Assembly (NCBI GenBank): GCA_964369545.1
Contig: CAYJFA010000002.1
Location: 140,249 to 204,248, forward strand
DNA: 64,000 bases
Reading direction: 5' to 3'
Origin: BNWE01 sp964369545
Lineage (GTDB): Bacteria; Pseudomonadota; Alphaproteobacteria; UBA3830
The notes under the pieces were generated by a model. It was not told the DNA's origin and made no database searches. It saw only the letters and a list, made by a program, of their open reading frames with translations. This document shows, piece by piece, positions 26,964 through 36,282 of this stretch (positions are counted from its first letter, which is position 1; the number at the start of each line of letters is the position of its first letter). A program made the position numbers and the translations under genes.

Positions 26964-28214
26964 GTGTTTGATTTTTTGAAGACTTTAATAAAGTTGCCAA
27001 TAAAAAGCCGAAGATCTAACAAAAAATTTGCGTTTTTTTTGTTGTTTATGAATGTTATTACATCAGCGGCTGTAAGTATCTATATTCCATGTCTAAGGCA
27101 AATGGCGATAGATTTAGATACAACCAATGCTATGCTGCAGGTCAGTCTTATCACACACTTAATAGGTGAATTTTCAGGACGATTTCTTTATGGTCCACTT
27201 ATTGATTCGTATGGCATTCGCAGAATTACCATTCCCGCTCTTGTGCTTTCCGTTTTCGGACATTTGGGATGCTTTTTATCTAGCTCAATAACTATATTTT
27301 TAGTAATGAGATTCTTGCAGGCATGTGGAGCCAGTGTAATATATATAGCATCTATTAGTATTATAAACGCTGAATTCAATGAAAAGGAAAAAAGTGGAAT
27401 AATAGGAATTTTAGAACTTTATCAGCCGATAGCATGGATTTTATCTCCTTTTGTGGGGTGCATTTTTGCTGAAATTGGAACCTGGAGATCGTCATTTTTA
27501 GTATTGATGATTTCTCAAATTATAGGTTTATTTGTATTCGTTAATTATCGCGAAAAAAACGATAAAGAATCAATAAGAAAAATTTCTGTATCAAGAATTT
27601 TTTGTAATTACGGATCCATTCTCAGAAATTCATATTTTTTAATATACGCTTTAATTCCTGGATTATTTGCCGGTGGATACATGATATTCGCTTCTAATGC
27701 TCCCTTTATTTGTTCTAGGATTTTTGGAAATAATTCAGCCGCAATAGCATTATTTCAAGCTATACCGCTTATATTTTATGTACTTGCAACGTTTGCATAC
27801 AGAATTATTGTGCAAAATTTTAATATAGCACTTGCAAAAAAAATAGGAATTGCAGTTTATGTCATTTTTGGTGCTTATATTTCGTTGTTACTTATCGGAC
27901 ATACTGCATGGACAGCATATCATTTACTAGCGTTAATGTGCATCCAGTGTGTCGGAAGTGCATTTTTAGTCCCGGTTTCTATTTTAAAAGCTTTGCAGTC
28001 AACGGAGCATATTTCCTGTATCGGGGCGTCTACAGTTGTTGTTTTTAGGAATATTATTATGTCATTATGTATTGCTGTTAGCACCAAATTAAGCGAAAGC
28101 ATTACTATGGTAATGGGATCAGTTTTTATGACAGTCGGAACAGTAATTGTGCTGATTACAGCAAGAAGGATCATGAAAATAAGATCACTAAGAAAACATG
28201 CTATGAAACTTTAA
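26964..28214 (+). CDS. MFS transporter, Bcr/CflA-like drug:H+ antiporter family
   Basis: Inner-membrane carrier with 12 predicted helices; 416 residues from the chosen start. The family motif between TM2 and TM3 is seen as GRFLYGPLIDSYGIRR, and YIPCLRQMAIDLDTT is typical of the Bcr/CflA N-terminus. The frame opens at a TTG (26940); I prefer the GTG at 26964, 8 bases after a GGAAGAG site. It stands alone, 138 bases after cmk. Substrate unknown; in intracellular bacteria this group has also been linked to metabolite uptake. Confidence 0.85.
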   Translation: MFDFLKTLIKLPIKSRRSNKKFAFFLLFMNVITSAAVSIYIPCLRQMAIDLDTTNAMLQVSLITHLIGEFSGRFLYGPLIDSYGIRRITIPALVLSVFGHLGCFLSSSITIFLVMRFLQACGASVIYIASISIINAEFNEKEKSGIIGILELYQPIAWILSPFVGCIFAEIGTWRSSFLVLMISQIIGLFVFVNYREKNDKESIRKISVSRIFCNYGSILRNSYFLIYALIPGLFAGGYMIFASNAPFICSRIFGNNSAAIALFQAIPLIFYVLATFAYRIIVQNFNIALAKKIGIAVYVIFGAYISLLLIGHTAWTAYHLLALMCIQCVGSAFLVPVSILKALQSTEHISCIGASTVVVFRNIIMSLCIAVSTKLSESITMVMGSVFMTVGTVIVLITARRIMKIRSLRKHAMKL

Positions 28215-28314
28215 TTCCAATGTTAATAATATCATTTTTGCTTTTTCATAAAACTTGGATTGTTCTGTAAAATAAATTATAATCACTGTTGATTTAACAA
28301 GTGGAAATTAAGCT

Positions 28315-29004
28315 GTGAGCAACGAAGATCTTTCTATACTTGAAGAAATAAATGAAGAATTAAAGCATGATCAGCAAGTTGCGTTCCTAAAAAAACATAA
28401 AAATATCATTTTAGGAGTTATATCTTTTATAGTAGTCGGAATATTAATTCATTCTTCTTGGTATGAGCGAAAAAAAAAGCAAAAAGAGGATATAACAAAC
28501 GCTGTTTTGAGTATCATACAAAATCCGGAAATAAAAAGCGATTTAACTATGCAGAACTTATTGGAAGATGTGCCTGTGGAATTACGACCCATTCTTACAA
28601 TTATGAAATCAGGAAAGCAGCTTGTTTTGGGAGATTTTGCTGAAAAAACACTAAATCCTCTTCTTGAGTTGTCTCAAAAACATGGAGTTGATTTGATTTG
28701 GAAGGATCTTGCGTTGTTAATATATGCTTCATATCCTACAAAATCCTCATCTGAGTTGATAAAACTTCTGAATCCGCTGACAGGTTCTGAAAGACCGTTT
28801 CGTTTTACAGCGCTTGAATTAATAGGAATGATTCATGAAAATACAGGAAATCATGAACAAGCATTAAAGCACTTTGATAAAATACTTGCTGATAAAGAAG
28901 CGCCAAAAACCTTAAAAGAAAGAGTTTCGATGTTGTATTCATACATAAAAAATAATGCAGAATTTAAAAATATTAATAATCAAAACAAAATAGAGAAAAA
29001 ATAA
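28315..29004 (+). CDS. Membrane-anchored TPR-like protein (YfgM/DUF2659 type)
   Basis: 229 residues with a GTG start. A short acidic cytoplasmic N-terminus (SNEDLSILEEINEEL) precedes one membrane segment (IILGVISFIVVGILIHSSW), and a helical TPR-like periplasmic domain follows (ERPFRFTALELIGMIHENTGNHEQALKHFDK). This architecture and its place directly before bamB and der match YfgM-type proteins, which assist periplasmic folding. 2 bases before bamB. Confidence 0.8.
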   Translation: MSNEDLSILEEINEELKHDQQVAFLKKHKNIILGVISFIVVGILIHSSWYERKKKQKEDITNAVLSIIQNPEIKSDLTMQNLLEDVPVELRPILTIMKSGKQLVLGDFAEKTLNPLLELSQKHGVDLIWKDLALLIYASYPTKSSSELIKLLNPLTGSERPFRFTALELIGMIHENTGNHEQALKHFDKILADKEAPKTLKERVSMLYSYIKNNAEFKNINNQNKIEKK

Positions 29005-29006
29005 TT

Positions 29007-30299
29007 ATGAAAAGTAATTTATTATCACTTATTGTACTGTGTACGCTATTGGTTGGATGTTCATCAAAAGAACCATTAAAGGGGAAGAGAGAAGGTATTT
29101 CTCTTTCGGAAGATAGTTATGAATCAAAAATTGTTGCAGATAAATCTCCTGTAGTTATCGGCCTTGAATCGGAAAATGTTGAATTTACCCAGGTTTTTTT
29201 AAATTCAACCCATTGTTATGCTCCTTTGAAGATATCACAAAACTTATCAAATATCTGGACAGTTCGCTTAGATTATGAATCGAGTAAATCCAATAAAATG
29301 ATGGCATCTCCGATTGCTGCAGAAGGAAAAATATTCTGTATTGATGCTGGTGGCATTGTTTATGGCATTGATCAAAAAACAGGATCTCAGGTCTGGAGAA
29401 TTAGTTCTACTGTGATCGGAAAAGATGGGCAAATTGGTGGAGCGATCGCTTATGATCGTGGCAAAGTCATTATGACTTCTTGTTTTTCCGAATGCTTTTC
29501 TATCGATGCAAAAACAGGAAAAATTTTATGGAGGATCAAACTTCCGGCCTCTAGCAAAGGCGATGGCATAAGTGTTTATGATGGAAAAGCGTTCATTTTG
29601 TGCAACAATAGTACTATACAAGTTGTGAATATAGATGATGGAAAAATTTTATGGTCGCATTCCGGAACGACAACTGAGTCTGCATTTGTAGGCAGTGCAA
29701 GTGTTGCTATTGCAGAGGGATTGGTCTTTGTTGCATATCCATCTGGGGAAATTTACGCGTTGCAGATAGAAACTGGAAATCCTATGTGGGAAGCAATGTT
29801 TTCTAAGATTTCACTAACGAATACCGCTCGAACAATTGCTCATCCGCGAGCATGCCCTATTGTAAAGGATGGAATTGCTTATTTCACCGCTGCAAACGAG
29901 CAGGTCGCCGCTTTCGATACAAAAACAGGCAGAAAATTATGGTTTAATAACTATGGCGGAGTTCAGACTCCTACAGTCAGTGGCAATAGTATTTTTATAT
30001 TTAATTCACGAGCAGAATTAGTATGTTTGAATAGATATTCTGGAGAGCTACGTTGGAAATCAAATTTAGATCCAAAATCTGAAAATCCAAGTGACTGGTA
30101 TGGGCAGATTTTAGTAAAAGATCATATTGTTATGTTATCTCCAGATGGCAATCTTTCTTTTGTATCTGTATATGATGGAAAGGTAAAAAAAGTTTTAAAT
30201 ATCGGAGGCGGAAGTGATGATATTTCATTAAATCCTATAATCTGCAATTCTGCTATGTATATACTGACCAATAGCGGAAAACTTTCTAAATATAAATAA
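29007..30299 (+). CDS. bamB: Outer-membrane protein assembly factor BamB
   Basis: Lipoprotein subunit of the BAM complex, a beta-propeller that helps insert barrel proteins. 430 residues. Lipobox LLVGC (Cys18). Repeated PQQ-like blades are visible, e.g. GIVYGIDQKTGSQVWRIS, CFSIDAKTGKILWRIK, IYALQIETGNPMWEAM and VAAFDTKTGRKLWFNN. Followed by der after 1 base, the common bamB-der pairing. Confidence 0.94.
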   Translation: MKSNLLSLIVLCTLLVGCSSKEPLKGKREGISLSEDSYESKIVADKSPVVIGLESENVEFTQVFLNSTHCYAPLKISQNLSNIWTVRLDYESSKSNKMMASPIAAEGKIFCIDAGGIVYGIDQKTGSQVWRISSTVIGKDGQIGGAIAYDRGKVIMTSCFSECFSIDAKTGKILWRIKLPASSKGDGISVYDGKAFILCNNSTIQVVNIDDGKILWSHSGTTTESAFVGSASVAIAEGLVFVAYPSGEIYALQIETGNPMWEAMFSKISLTNTARTIAHPRACPIVKDGIAYFTAANEQVAAFDTKTGRKLWFNNYGGVQTPTVSGNSIFIFNSRAELVCLNRYSGELRWKSNLDPKSENPSDWYGQILVKDHIVMLSPDGNLSFVSVYDGKVKKVLNIGGGSDDISLNPIICNSAMYILTNSGKLSKYK

Positions 30300-30300
30300 A

Positions 30301-31614
30301 ATGAAAATAGCAATCATTGGAAGACCTAATGTCGGAAAATCGACTTTATTTAATAGATTAGTCGGTAAAAAATTGGCAATCGTAGGAAATATATCCGGAA
30401 TAACACGTGATAGAAAATCTGCAAGTGCCGAACTGTTTGGAATTAACTTTAATCTACTTGATACTCCAGGAGTTGATACATTTTCCAAAGATTTTCTTGC
30501 TGAATCTATGAATGAACAATCCTTTGCAGCACTAAAAGAATCTGACATTGTTTTTTTTGTGATTGATGCCATCGAAGGAATCACGGAATACGATAAATCT
30601 ATTGCCGCTTGGATTCGTGCTTCTTTCAAAAAAACGGGAAATCGTTCTGTTATCTTAATAAGAAATAAATCTGACGGAAAAATTATTGCCGAAAGTGTAA
30701 GATCTTTAGGTTTTGGTGATGGTATCGCGGTTTCTGCTGAACATAATCTTGGAATGGATGAGTTATATTCGCAATTAACAGAGTATGATATCAAAACAAG
30801 CGACAATTCTAGTGGTTCAGAAGAAAATCATCATATGAAAGTAGCGATTGTGGGGCGTCCAAACGTTGGAAAATCGACATTAATCAATGCAATTATAGGA
30901 GATAATCGTCTTTTAACAGGTCCGCAAGCAGGAATAACACGAGACGCAATCTCTGTAGATTGGAAATTCAAAAACCAGAAAATATCTATTATAGATACCG
31001 CAGGGCAGAGGAGAAAATCCAAAGTTGATGACAAAATAGAGAATATTGCTGTACTGGATGCTTGGAGATATATACGTCAGGCAAATATTGTAATTGTTGT
31101 TATGGATATCCAAAATCCACTTGAAAAACAGGATGTTACTATTGCCAGAAAAGCATTTGATGAGGGAAAAATTATTATATTTGTTCTAAATAAAAGTGAT
31201 ACAGTTGAAAATGCTAAAGAAATATTAAAGACGGTGGAATTTAGGCTGGAAAAGGAATTCGCGCAGCTTCCAAAAGTTCCATGTCTTCTGGTTTCTGCAA
31301 AAGAAAAACTGGGATTAGCAAGAATTTTCAATGTTGGATTTAATTTATTAGATCTATGGTCTAAAAGGATTTCCACAAGTATCTTAAATCGATGGTTTGA
31401 ATCAGCTGTTGCGCAAAATCCGCCTCCGCTTGTAAATGGATTCCCAATAAAATTGAAATATATTTCACAAACAAATATCAAGCCTCCAACATTCGTTATA
31501 TTTGCGAACAAAATCGAACAACTTCCAATAAGTTATGAGAGATATTTGCTTAATCGACTGCGGGAATCATTTGTTTTATATGGAATACCCTTGAGATTAG
31601 TTTTAAGAAAGTGA
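30301..31614 (+). CDS. der: Ribosome biogenesis GTPase Der (EngA)
   Basis: Essential GTPase with two tandem G domains acting on 50S maturation. 437 residues. G1 motifs GRPNVGKSTLF (residue 7) and GRPNVGKSTLI (about 185); G3 as DTPG and DTAGQ; G4 as RNKSD and LNKSD. A KH-like C-terminal domain ends the protein. A gap of 412 bases follows. Confidence 0.97.
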   Translation: MKIAIIGRPNVGKSTLFNRLVGKKLAIVGNISGITRDRKSASAELFGINFNLLDTPGVDTFSKDFLAESMNEQSFAALKESDIVFFVIDAIEGITEYDKSIAAWIRASFKKTGNRSVILIRNKSDGKIIAESVRSLGFGDGIAVSAEHNLGMDELYSQLTEYDIKTSDNSSGSEENHHMKVAIVGRPNVGKSTLINAIIGDNRLLTGPQAGITRDAISVDWKFKNQKISIIDTAGQRRKSKVDDKIENIAVLDAWRYIRQANIVIVVMDIQNPLEKQDVTIARKAFDEGKIIIFVLNKSDTVENAKEILKTVEFRLEKEFAQLPKVPCLLVSAKEKLGLARIFNVGFNLLDLWSKRISTSILNRWFESAVAQNPPPLVNGFPIKLKYISQTNIKPPTFVIFANKIEQLPISYERYLLNRLRESFVLYGIPLRLVLRK

Positions 31615-32026
31615 TAATGTATTTTCAAATTTTATTTTGGATAAAATTAACTTTTGTTTCTTTTGGAAATCAAAAAATTTTTAATCCACTAATTGATACA
31701 TAAAAGTCGATTGTTTATTGTTTTTTCTACTATATCGCTCGCTATAAAGTAATCTAATTTCAGTTGGTTATTTTATTTCTCGTAAGAATTATCGTCAAAA
31801 ACATTCCTTTATTAAGGAAAATTCTATGTAATTTCAATGCTTTTCATAAAAAAATGATGGATATAAATGATGACTTTATTTTCTGAATGATATATGATCC
31901 CTATATCAATTATAGAATTATTAAAGGAAGTCAGTATCTAGCTGATATTTTTGCGGCAGATTATTTGGATAATGTGCTAAGTGATGTTTTTGTATGGTTG
32001 CTTAATTAAAAAAGGGAAGATTCATA
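31615..32026 (+). other. 412-base gap before nrdD with possible coding remnant
   Basis: No known RNA or riboswitch seen. One frame is open from 31758 to 31886 (stop TGA) and, in the same frame, directly on to an ATG at 31887 that encodes 40 residues (MIYDPYINYRIIKGSQYLAD...) ending at 32009. The two parts are separated only by that stop. The second part has protein-like composition but no ribosome site. It may be a decayed gene or a leader. A short hairpin TTCCTT-TATT-AAGGAA lies at 31804-31819. GGGAAG before 32027 is the nrdD ribosome site. Confidence 0.3.
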
Positions 32027-34060
32027 ATGAACAATCTTAAAAATGCAATGTTGGTCAATTTTAGTAAACCAGAGTTCATTTTAAAAAGAGATGGCACAAA
32101 AGTAGCGTTTGATTCCGAAAAAATCGTAAATGCTGTAAAAAAAGCAGGAATTGAAACAGGAGAGTTTTCGGAGCCAGAAGCAAGGCATATTACTTTCAAA
32201 ATTTTGAAGATATTAAAGCATAGATATGATAATACTCCACCTGAAATTGAGCAAATTCAAGATATCGTTGAGCAAACATTAATAAGTGAAAATTATTTTA
32301 AAACCGCAAGAGCATATATCGTTTATCGTGAGAAACGCGGAGAGCTTAGGCGCGATAAAAAAAATCTTGTTGACGTTGTTTTATCTGTAAATGAATATCT
32401 TGATAAACTAGATTGGCGAGTCAATGCCAACGCAAATCAGGGGTATTCACTCGGAGGTATGATTTTAAATATTTCAGGAAAAATGACTGCTAACTATTGG
32501 CTAAATAAAGTGTATCCTGATTATGTTGCAGCGGCACATAGAAATGGCGATTATCACATACACGATCTCGATATGCTTTCTGGATATTGCGCGGGGTGGT
32601 CGTTGAGAATGCTTTTGAACGAAGGATTGAATGGTGTTCCAGGAAAAGCGGAAGCGAAGCCTCCTAAACATTTAACGAGCGCTGTCGGGCAAATGGTTAA
32701 CTTTTTAGGGACACTTCAAAACGAATGGGCTGGCGCTCAAGCTTTTAGTTCATTTGATACATATCTAGCCCCTTTTGTTAAAGTCGATAATCTACCATAT
32801 GACATTGTAAAACAATGTATTCAAGAATTTATCTATAATCTTAACGTACCATCAAGATGGGGTACTCAAACTCCGTTTACGAACTTAACTTTCGATTGGG
32901 TATGTCCAGAAGATTTAAAAAATACTGTCCCATTGATAGGTGGAAAAGAAGCCAATTTCACTTATGGCGATGTGCAAAAAGAAATGGACATGATTAACAA
33001 GGCGTATATAGAGGTTTTGACCGAAGGTGATGCGAATGGTCGTGTATTCACGTTCCCGCTTCCGACTTACAATATTACAAAAGATTTTCCATGGGAAAGC
33101 GAAAATGCGTCACTTTTATTTGAAATGACAGCTAAATATGGTTTGCCATATTTCCAAAATTACGTCAATTCAGATTTAGATCCTTCCATGGTAAGATCTA
33201 TGTGCTGCCGTCTACAGCTTGATCTACGCGAATTGTTGAAACGTGGAAACAGTTTATTTGGCTCTGCAGAGCAAACGGGGTCTGTCGGTGTTGTGACAAT
33301 CAACTGCGCACGTCTGGGATATCTATATAAAGGCGATGAAGAAGCTCTCATGAGGCGAATGGAAGAGCTTATGAATTTCGCGAAAACGAGTCTCGAAATC
33401 AAAAGAAAGGTTATACAGATGTATATGGATAACGGATTATTTCCGTATACAAAAAGATATCTTGGTACCCTGAGAAATCACTTTTCTACTATAGGAGTCA
33501 ACGGCATTAACGAAATGATTCGTAACTTTACAAATGGTAAGCATAATATAACTGATGATTATGGTCATAGTATGACTATAAGATTTTTAGATAAGATCCG
33601 TGAGATTTTGGTAAAATTCCAAGAGGAAACCGGACACATGTATAACCTTGAAGCCTCGCCAGCAGAAGGAACGACATATCGCTTTGCAAAAGAAGATAAG
33701 AAGCGTTTTCCCGATATTATTCAAGCTGGTACGAAGGAAATGCCATATTACACAAACTCAAGTCAATTGCCGGGAGACTATACCGAAGACGCTTTTGAGG
33801 CTCTCAAAATGCAGGACGAACTTCAAAGAAAATATACTGGTGGTACAGTTATGCATTTGTATATGAAAGAAAGAATTTCCAGCGCAAAGGCTTGTGGAAA
33901 ATTAGTAAGAAAAGTCGTTGAAAACTTTCGTTTACCTTATTTCACTATTACTCCAACATTTTCAATTTGTCCTAAGCATCAATATATTCCCGGTGAGCAT
34001 AAATTCTGCCCGAAATGTGATGCTGAGCTTATTGAGAAGAAACAAAAGAAGCAAATCTGA
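32027..34060 (+). CDS. nrdD: Anaerobic ribonucleoside-triphosphate reductase (class III), lacking C-terminal glycyl-radical motif
   Basis: Reduces ribonucleotides to deoxyribonucleotides in the absence of oxygen. 677 residues. ATP-cone at about 15-110 (FILKRDGTKVAFDSEKIVNAV), then the NrdD barrel with YHIHDLDMLSGYCAGWSL, RSMCCRLQLDLRELLKRG and GSVGVVTINCARLGYL. The C-terminus carries zinc-site cysteines (C648, C661, C664 in SICPKH and FCPKC), but the protein ends 13 residues later. The conserved glycyl-radical segment that follows the zinc site in relatives (pattern R-V-x-G-Y) is missing and is not found in the other frames downstream. No nrdG activase gene is adjacent. Family assignment is firm; activity is uncertain. 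Confidence 0.9.
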   Translation: MNNLKNAMLVNFSKPEFILKRDGTKVAFDSEKIVNAVKKAGIETGEFSEPEARHITFKILKILKHRYDNTPPEIEQIQDIVEQTLISENYFKTARAYIVYREKRGELRRDKKNLVDVVLSVNEYLDKLDWRVNANANQGYSLGGMILNISGKMTANYWLNKVYPDYVAAAHRNGDYHIHDLDMLSGYCAGWSLRMLLNEGLNGVPGKAEAKPPKHLTSAVGQMVNFLGTLQNEWAGAQAFSSFDTYLAPFVKVDNLPYDIVKQCIQEFIYNLNVPSRWGTQTPFTNLTFDWVCPEDLKNTVPLIGGKEANFTYGDVQKEMDMINKAYIEVLTEGDANGRVFTFPLPTYNITKDFPWESENASLLFEMTAKYGLPYFQNYVNSDLDPSMVRSMCCRLQLDLRELLKRGNSLFGSAEQTGSVGVVTINCARLGYLYKGDEEALMRRMEELMNFAKTSLEIKRKVIQMYMDNGLFPYTKRYLGTLRNHFSTIGVNGINEMIRNFTNGKHNITDDYGHSMTIRFLDKIREILVKFQEETGHMYNLEASPAEGTTYRFAKEDKKRFPDIIQAGTKEMPYYTNSSQLPGDYTEDAFEALKMQDELQRKYTGGTVMHLYMKERISSAKACGKLVRKVVENFRLPYFTITPTFSICPKHQYIPGEHKFCPKCDAELIEKKQKKQI

Positions 34061-34085
34061 TAGAGTTTTACTTATGTTCTGATAG

Positions 34086-34125
34086 AGAAGATTGATATTT
34101 TCAGTATTGATCTTCTTTGTCGTTT
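34086..34125 (+). terminator. Probable terminator after nrdD
   Basis: Arms AGAAGAT (34086-34092) and ATCTTCT (34110-34116) form a 7-bp stem with a partly pairing loop, followed by TTGTCGTTT. Position 26 bases after the nrdD stop fits. Confidence 0.5.
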
Positions 34126-34207
34126 AAAAGCATGTTTTCTTTTGCTTCTTAAGCAAAAATTAATGTTTTGTTGATAGTATAAATCAATAAAATACTTGGA
34201 GAGAAAT

Positions 34208-34777
34208 ATGAAAAATTTAAAATACTTTTTGCCACTATGTTTAGGTGCATTATTCTATATAAACGAAGCAGAGTCTGCAAACACTAACTTGCAAGGTTTT
34301 GCGACAAGTATTGGAGGCTTTGTTGGAAACATAGTTAAAGGCGCAGTGGGAAATGCCGCTGTAAACGCTGGTGTCGCCACTTTGCAACAAGTTGAAAATG
34401 CTAGAATGCTTGCGGAAAACGCAAAAAATTATTGGAATCAATATAAAAACGATATTAATATGCGCCAACATTACGCTCAATCTTATTTTAGCAGTGCGGA
34501 AAATTATTTAAAAACAGCTGAAGCTTACCATAATCATATCAATATGACTCAACAGAATAATCCAACGAAAATAATGAATGCTCAGAATTATGTTAATAGC
34601 GCAAATGTCTTGGTAATAGAAGCAAGGAACGCTGCAACGCAAGCTGGTTTACAGCTAACGACTCAGCAACAAGTCGGCGTAACAGCGACTTCATATCCAG
34701 CAGTGGTGCAACCAACTGTATATCAGACAACGGTACCGGCGCAGACTGCAGCGACCACAACTGGAAGAGGAAGATAG
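34208..34777 (+). CDS. Secreted helical protein of unknown function
   Basis: 189 residues from the ATG at 34208, which follows a GGAGAG site. Signal peptide MKNLKYFLPLCLGALFYINE then AESA, with likely cleavage before NTNLQG. The mature part starts with a Gly/Ala-rich stretch (GGFVGNIVKGAVGNAAVNAG), continues as polar helices rich in Asn, Gln and Tyr (about 65-140), and ends in a Thr/Val/Pro/Gln-rich tail closing with GRGR. I recognise no family. It is flanked by terminators on both sides, so it is probably a single-gene unit. Periplasmic or secreted. Confidence 0.7.
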   Translation: MKNLKYFLPLCLGALFYINEAESANTNLQGFATSIGGFVGNIVKGAVGNAAVNAGVATLQQVENARMLAENAKNYWNQYKNDINMRQHYAQSYFSSAENYLKTAEAYHNHINMTQQNNPTKIMNAQNYVNSANVLVIEARNAATQAGLQLTTQQQVGVTATSYPAVVQPTVYQTTVPAQTAATTTGRGR

Positions 34778-34804
34778 CTGTACTTTCTTGTTAGAATTTA
34801 AAAG

Positions 34805-34839
34805 ACCGCTTTCTGTAATGGCTTAGCGGTTTTTGTTTT
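34805..34839 (+). terminator. Rho-independent terminator after the secreted protein gene
   Basis: ACCGCT (34805-34810) pairs with AGCGGT (34825-34830), followed by a T-rich run TTTTTGTTTT. Located 28 bases after the stop codon. Confidence 0.65.
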
Positions 34840-34916
34840 CCTTTCTAATAATGTTTTTTACACTTCAGCTTATTATTTTTTTATTCTTTTTTCTTCAATT
34901 TCAGCATTGGATCTGC

Positions 34917-34945
34917 TTGCAAAAACAAGATGTATGTGGTAAAAG
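34917..34945 (+). promoter_or_regulatory. Candidate promoter for rplK-rplA
   Basis: TTGCAA (34917-34922), a 17-base spacer and TAAAAG (34940-34945), each matching the sigma-70 consensus at 4 of 6 positions, 30 bases before the rplK ATG. Upstream is a terminator, so a promoter is needed here. Confidence 0.4.
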
Positions 34946-34974
34946 CAATAGTCTAATACGCATGTTGAGGTTTT

Positions 34975-35406
34975 ATGGCTAAAAAGATTGTAGGGTATGT
35001 AAAACTGCAAGTACCAGCAGGAAAGGCAAACCCATCTCCTCCAATTGGTCCGGCACTGGGACAGAGAGGGTTAAATATTATGGAATTTTGTAAAGCGTTT
35101 AATGCCCAAACGCAAAATTATGAAGCAGGAACGCCGCTTCCGGTAGTTATCACTGCTTATGGTGACAGAACATTTTCATTTATAATAAAATTACCGCCGG
35201 TTTCTTATTACTTAAAGCAAGCAGCTAACGTAAACAAAGGTTCTTCTGCTCCAGGTAGAGGAGGGAAGGCTGGCAGCATAACCATGAGTCAGATAAAAGA
35301 AATCGCAGAAAAAAAGATAAAAGATTTGAATGCAAATGATGTTGATGCGGCAAGTATGATGATTATCGGATCTGCGCGTTCAATGGGGTTGGAGGTCGTA
35401 CAATAA
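34975..35406 (+). CDS. rplK: 50S ribosomal protein L11
   Basis: Component of the ribosomal GTPase-associated stalk base. 143 residues, normal length. KLQVPAGKANPSPPIGPALGQRG is the diagnostic N-terminal block, and the C-terminal rRNA-binding domain ends in SARSMGLEV. Its stop overlaps the rplA start by one base (TAATG). secE and nusG, usually just upstream, are not here. Confidence 0.98.
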   Translation: MAKKIVGYVKLQVPAGKANPSPPIGPALGQRGLNIMEFCKAFNAQTQNYEAGTPLPVVITAYGDRTFSFIIKLPPVSYYLKQAANVNKGSSAPGRGGKAGSITMSQIKEIAEKKIKDLNANDVDAASMMIIGSARSMGLEVVQ

Positions 35407-36104
35407 TGGCTTGTTCCGGAAAAAGATATAAAAAAATTGCTGATAAATTTGATAAAAACAAAATGTATAGTTTATCGGAAGCTGTTTCGTTTCTGAAAGA
35501 AAATACCGTTTGTAAATTTGATGAAACTGTAGAGGTTGCGATAAATCTGAATGTAGATCCCCGCAATGCAGATCAGAATATCAGAGGTATGGTTTCCATG
35601 CCCGCAGGAACTGGAAAAAATGTACGCGTTGCTGTTTTTGCAAGAGGAGCGGCAGCTGACGAGGCAAAAGACGCAGGAGCTGAATTTGTCGGTGCAGAAG
35701 ATCTTGCTGATAAAATCAGTGCAGGAGATATTGAGTTTGATATCTGCATAGCAAGTCCTGATATGATGGGTATTGTGGGTCGCCTCGGAAAAGTCTTGGG
35801 ACCAAAAGGATTAATGCCTAATCCAAAGCTTGGAACCGTAACTCCGAATGTTGCTGTGGCTGTTAAAAGCTCCAAAGCAGGGCAGGTGGAATATCGCTTA
35901 GACAAGGCTGGGATTGTTCATGCCGGATTATGCAAGATTAGTTTCACGAAAGAAAAAATTGAAGAAAATATCAAGGCTTTCGTGGGAACGGTTGTAAAAG
36001 CGAAACCAGCGACTGTAAAAGGTTCTTACTTGAAATCCGTTACGGTTTCCAGTACTATGGGCGTTGGATTAAAATTAGATAATAGCGAAGTTTTTGCTTT
36101 CTAA
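35406..36104 (+). CDS. rplA: 50S ribosomal protein L1
   Basis: Forms the L1 stalk near the E site and can act as a translational repressor of its own mRNA. 232 residues. Family block PDMMGIVGRLGKVLGPKGLMPNPK is intact. Overlaps rplK by one base; 178 bases to rplJ, which hold the L10 leader. Confidence 0.98.
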   Translation: MACSGKRYKKIADKFDKNKMYSLSEAVSFLKENTVCKFDETVEVAINLNVDPRNADQNIRGMVSMPAGTGKNVRVAVFARGAAADEAKDAGAEFVGAEDLADKISAGDIEFDICIASPDMMGIVGRLGKVLGPKGLMPNPKLGTVTPNVAVAVKSSKAGQVEYRLDKAGIVHAGLCKISFTKEKIEENIKAFVGTVVKAKPATVKGSYLKSVTVSSTMGVGLKLDNSEVFAF

Positions 36105-36123
36105 TATCTGATATTATGAAATT

Positions 36124-36220
36124 CCGTCATGAATAATGGCGGTATTGAGTCTATCGAAGACCATCGGTGTTTTGAATGTATTTTCAAAACTTAATTTGTG
36201 CCGTTGTAGATTGGCTGAAT
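36124..36220 (+). ncRNA. L10 leader (autoregulatory mRNA element of rplJ-rplL)
   Basis: Element in the 5' region of rplJ bound by the L10(L12)4 complex to limit its own synthesis. The core CGAAGACC (36155-36162), CGGTGT, then CTTAAT (36190-36195), GCCG and GTAGA follows the conserved order I know for bacterial L10 leaders. A stem GTTTTGAA/TTCAAAAC (36169-36176 with 36183-36190) sits in the variable arm. A further hairpin CCGTCAT/ATGGCGG (36124-36142) lies just upstream and may be part of it or a processing signal after rplA. Confidence 0.75.
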
Positions 36221-36282
36221 TGTTTTTCTAATTCTTCAATCAATGAAATTCGATATTCTCTGTTTTTTATATGGAGAAAACT

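Noticed and set aside
30228..30806. Antisense open frame of 192 codons over der
   Set aside because: Opposite to a full-length conserved GTPase; no domain or ribosome site.
34040..34130. A frameshift that might restore the NrdD tail
   Set aside because: Both other forward frames were read and neither encodes an RVxGY-like segment, so a simple indel does not explain the loss.
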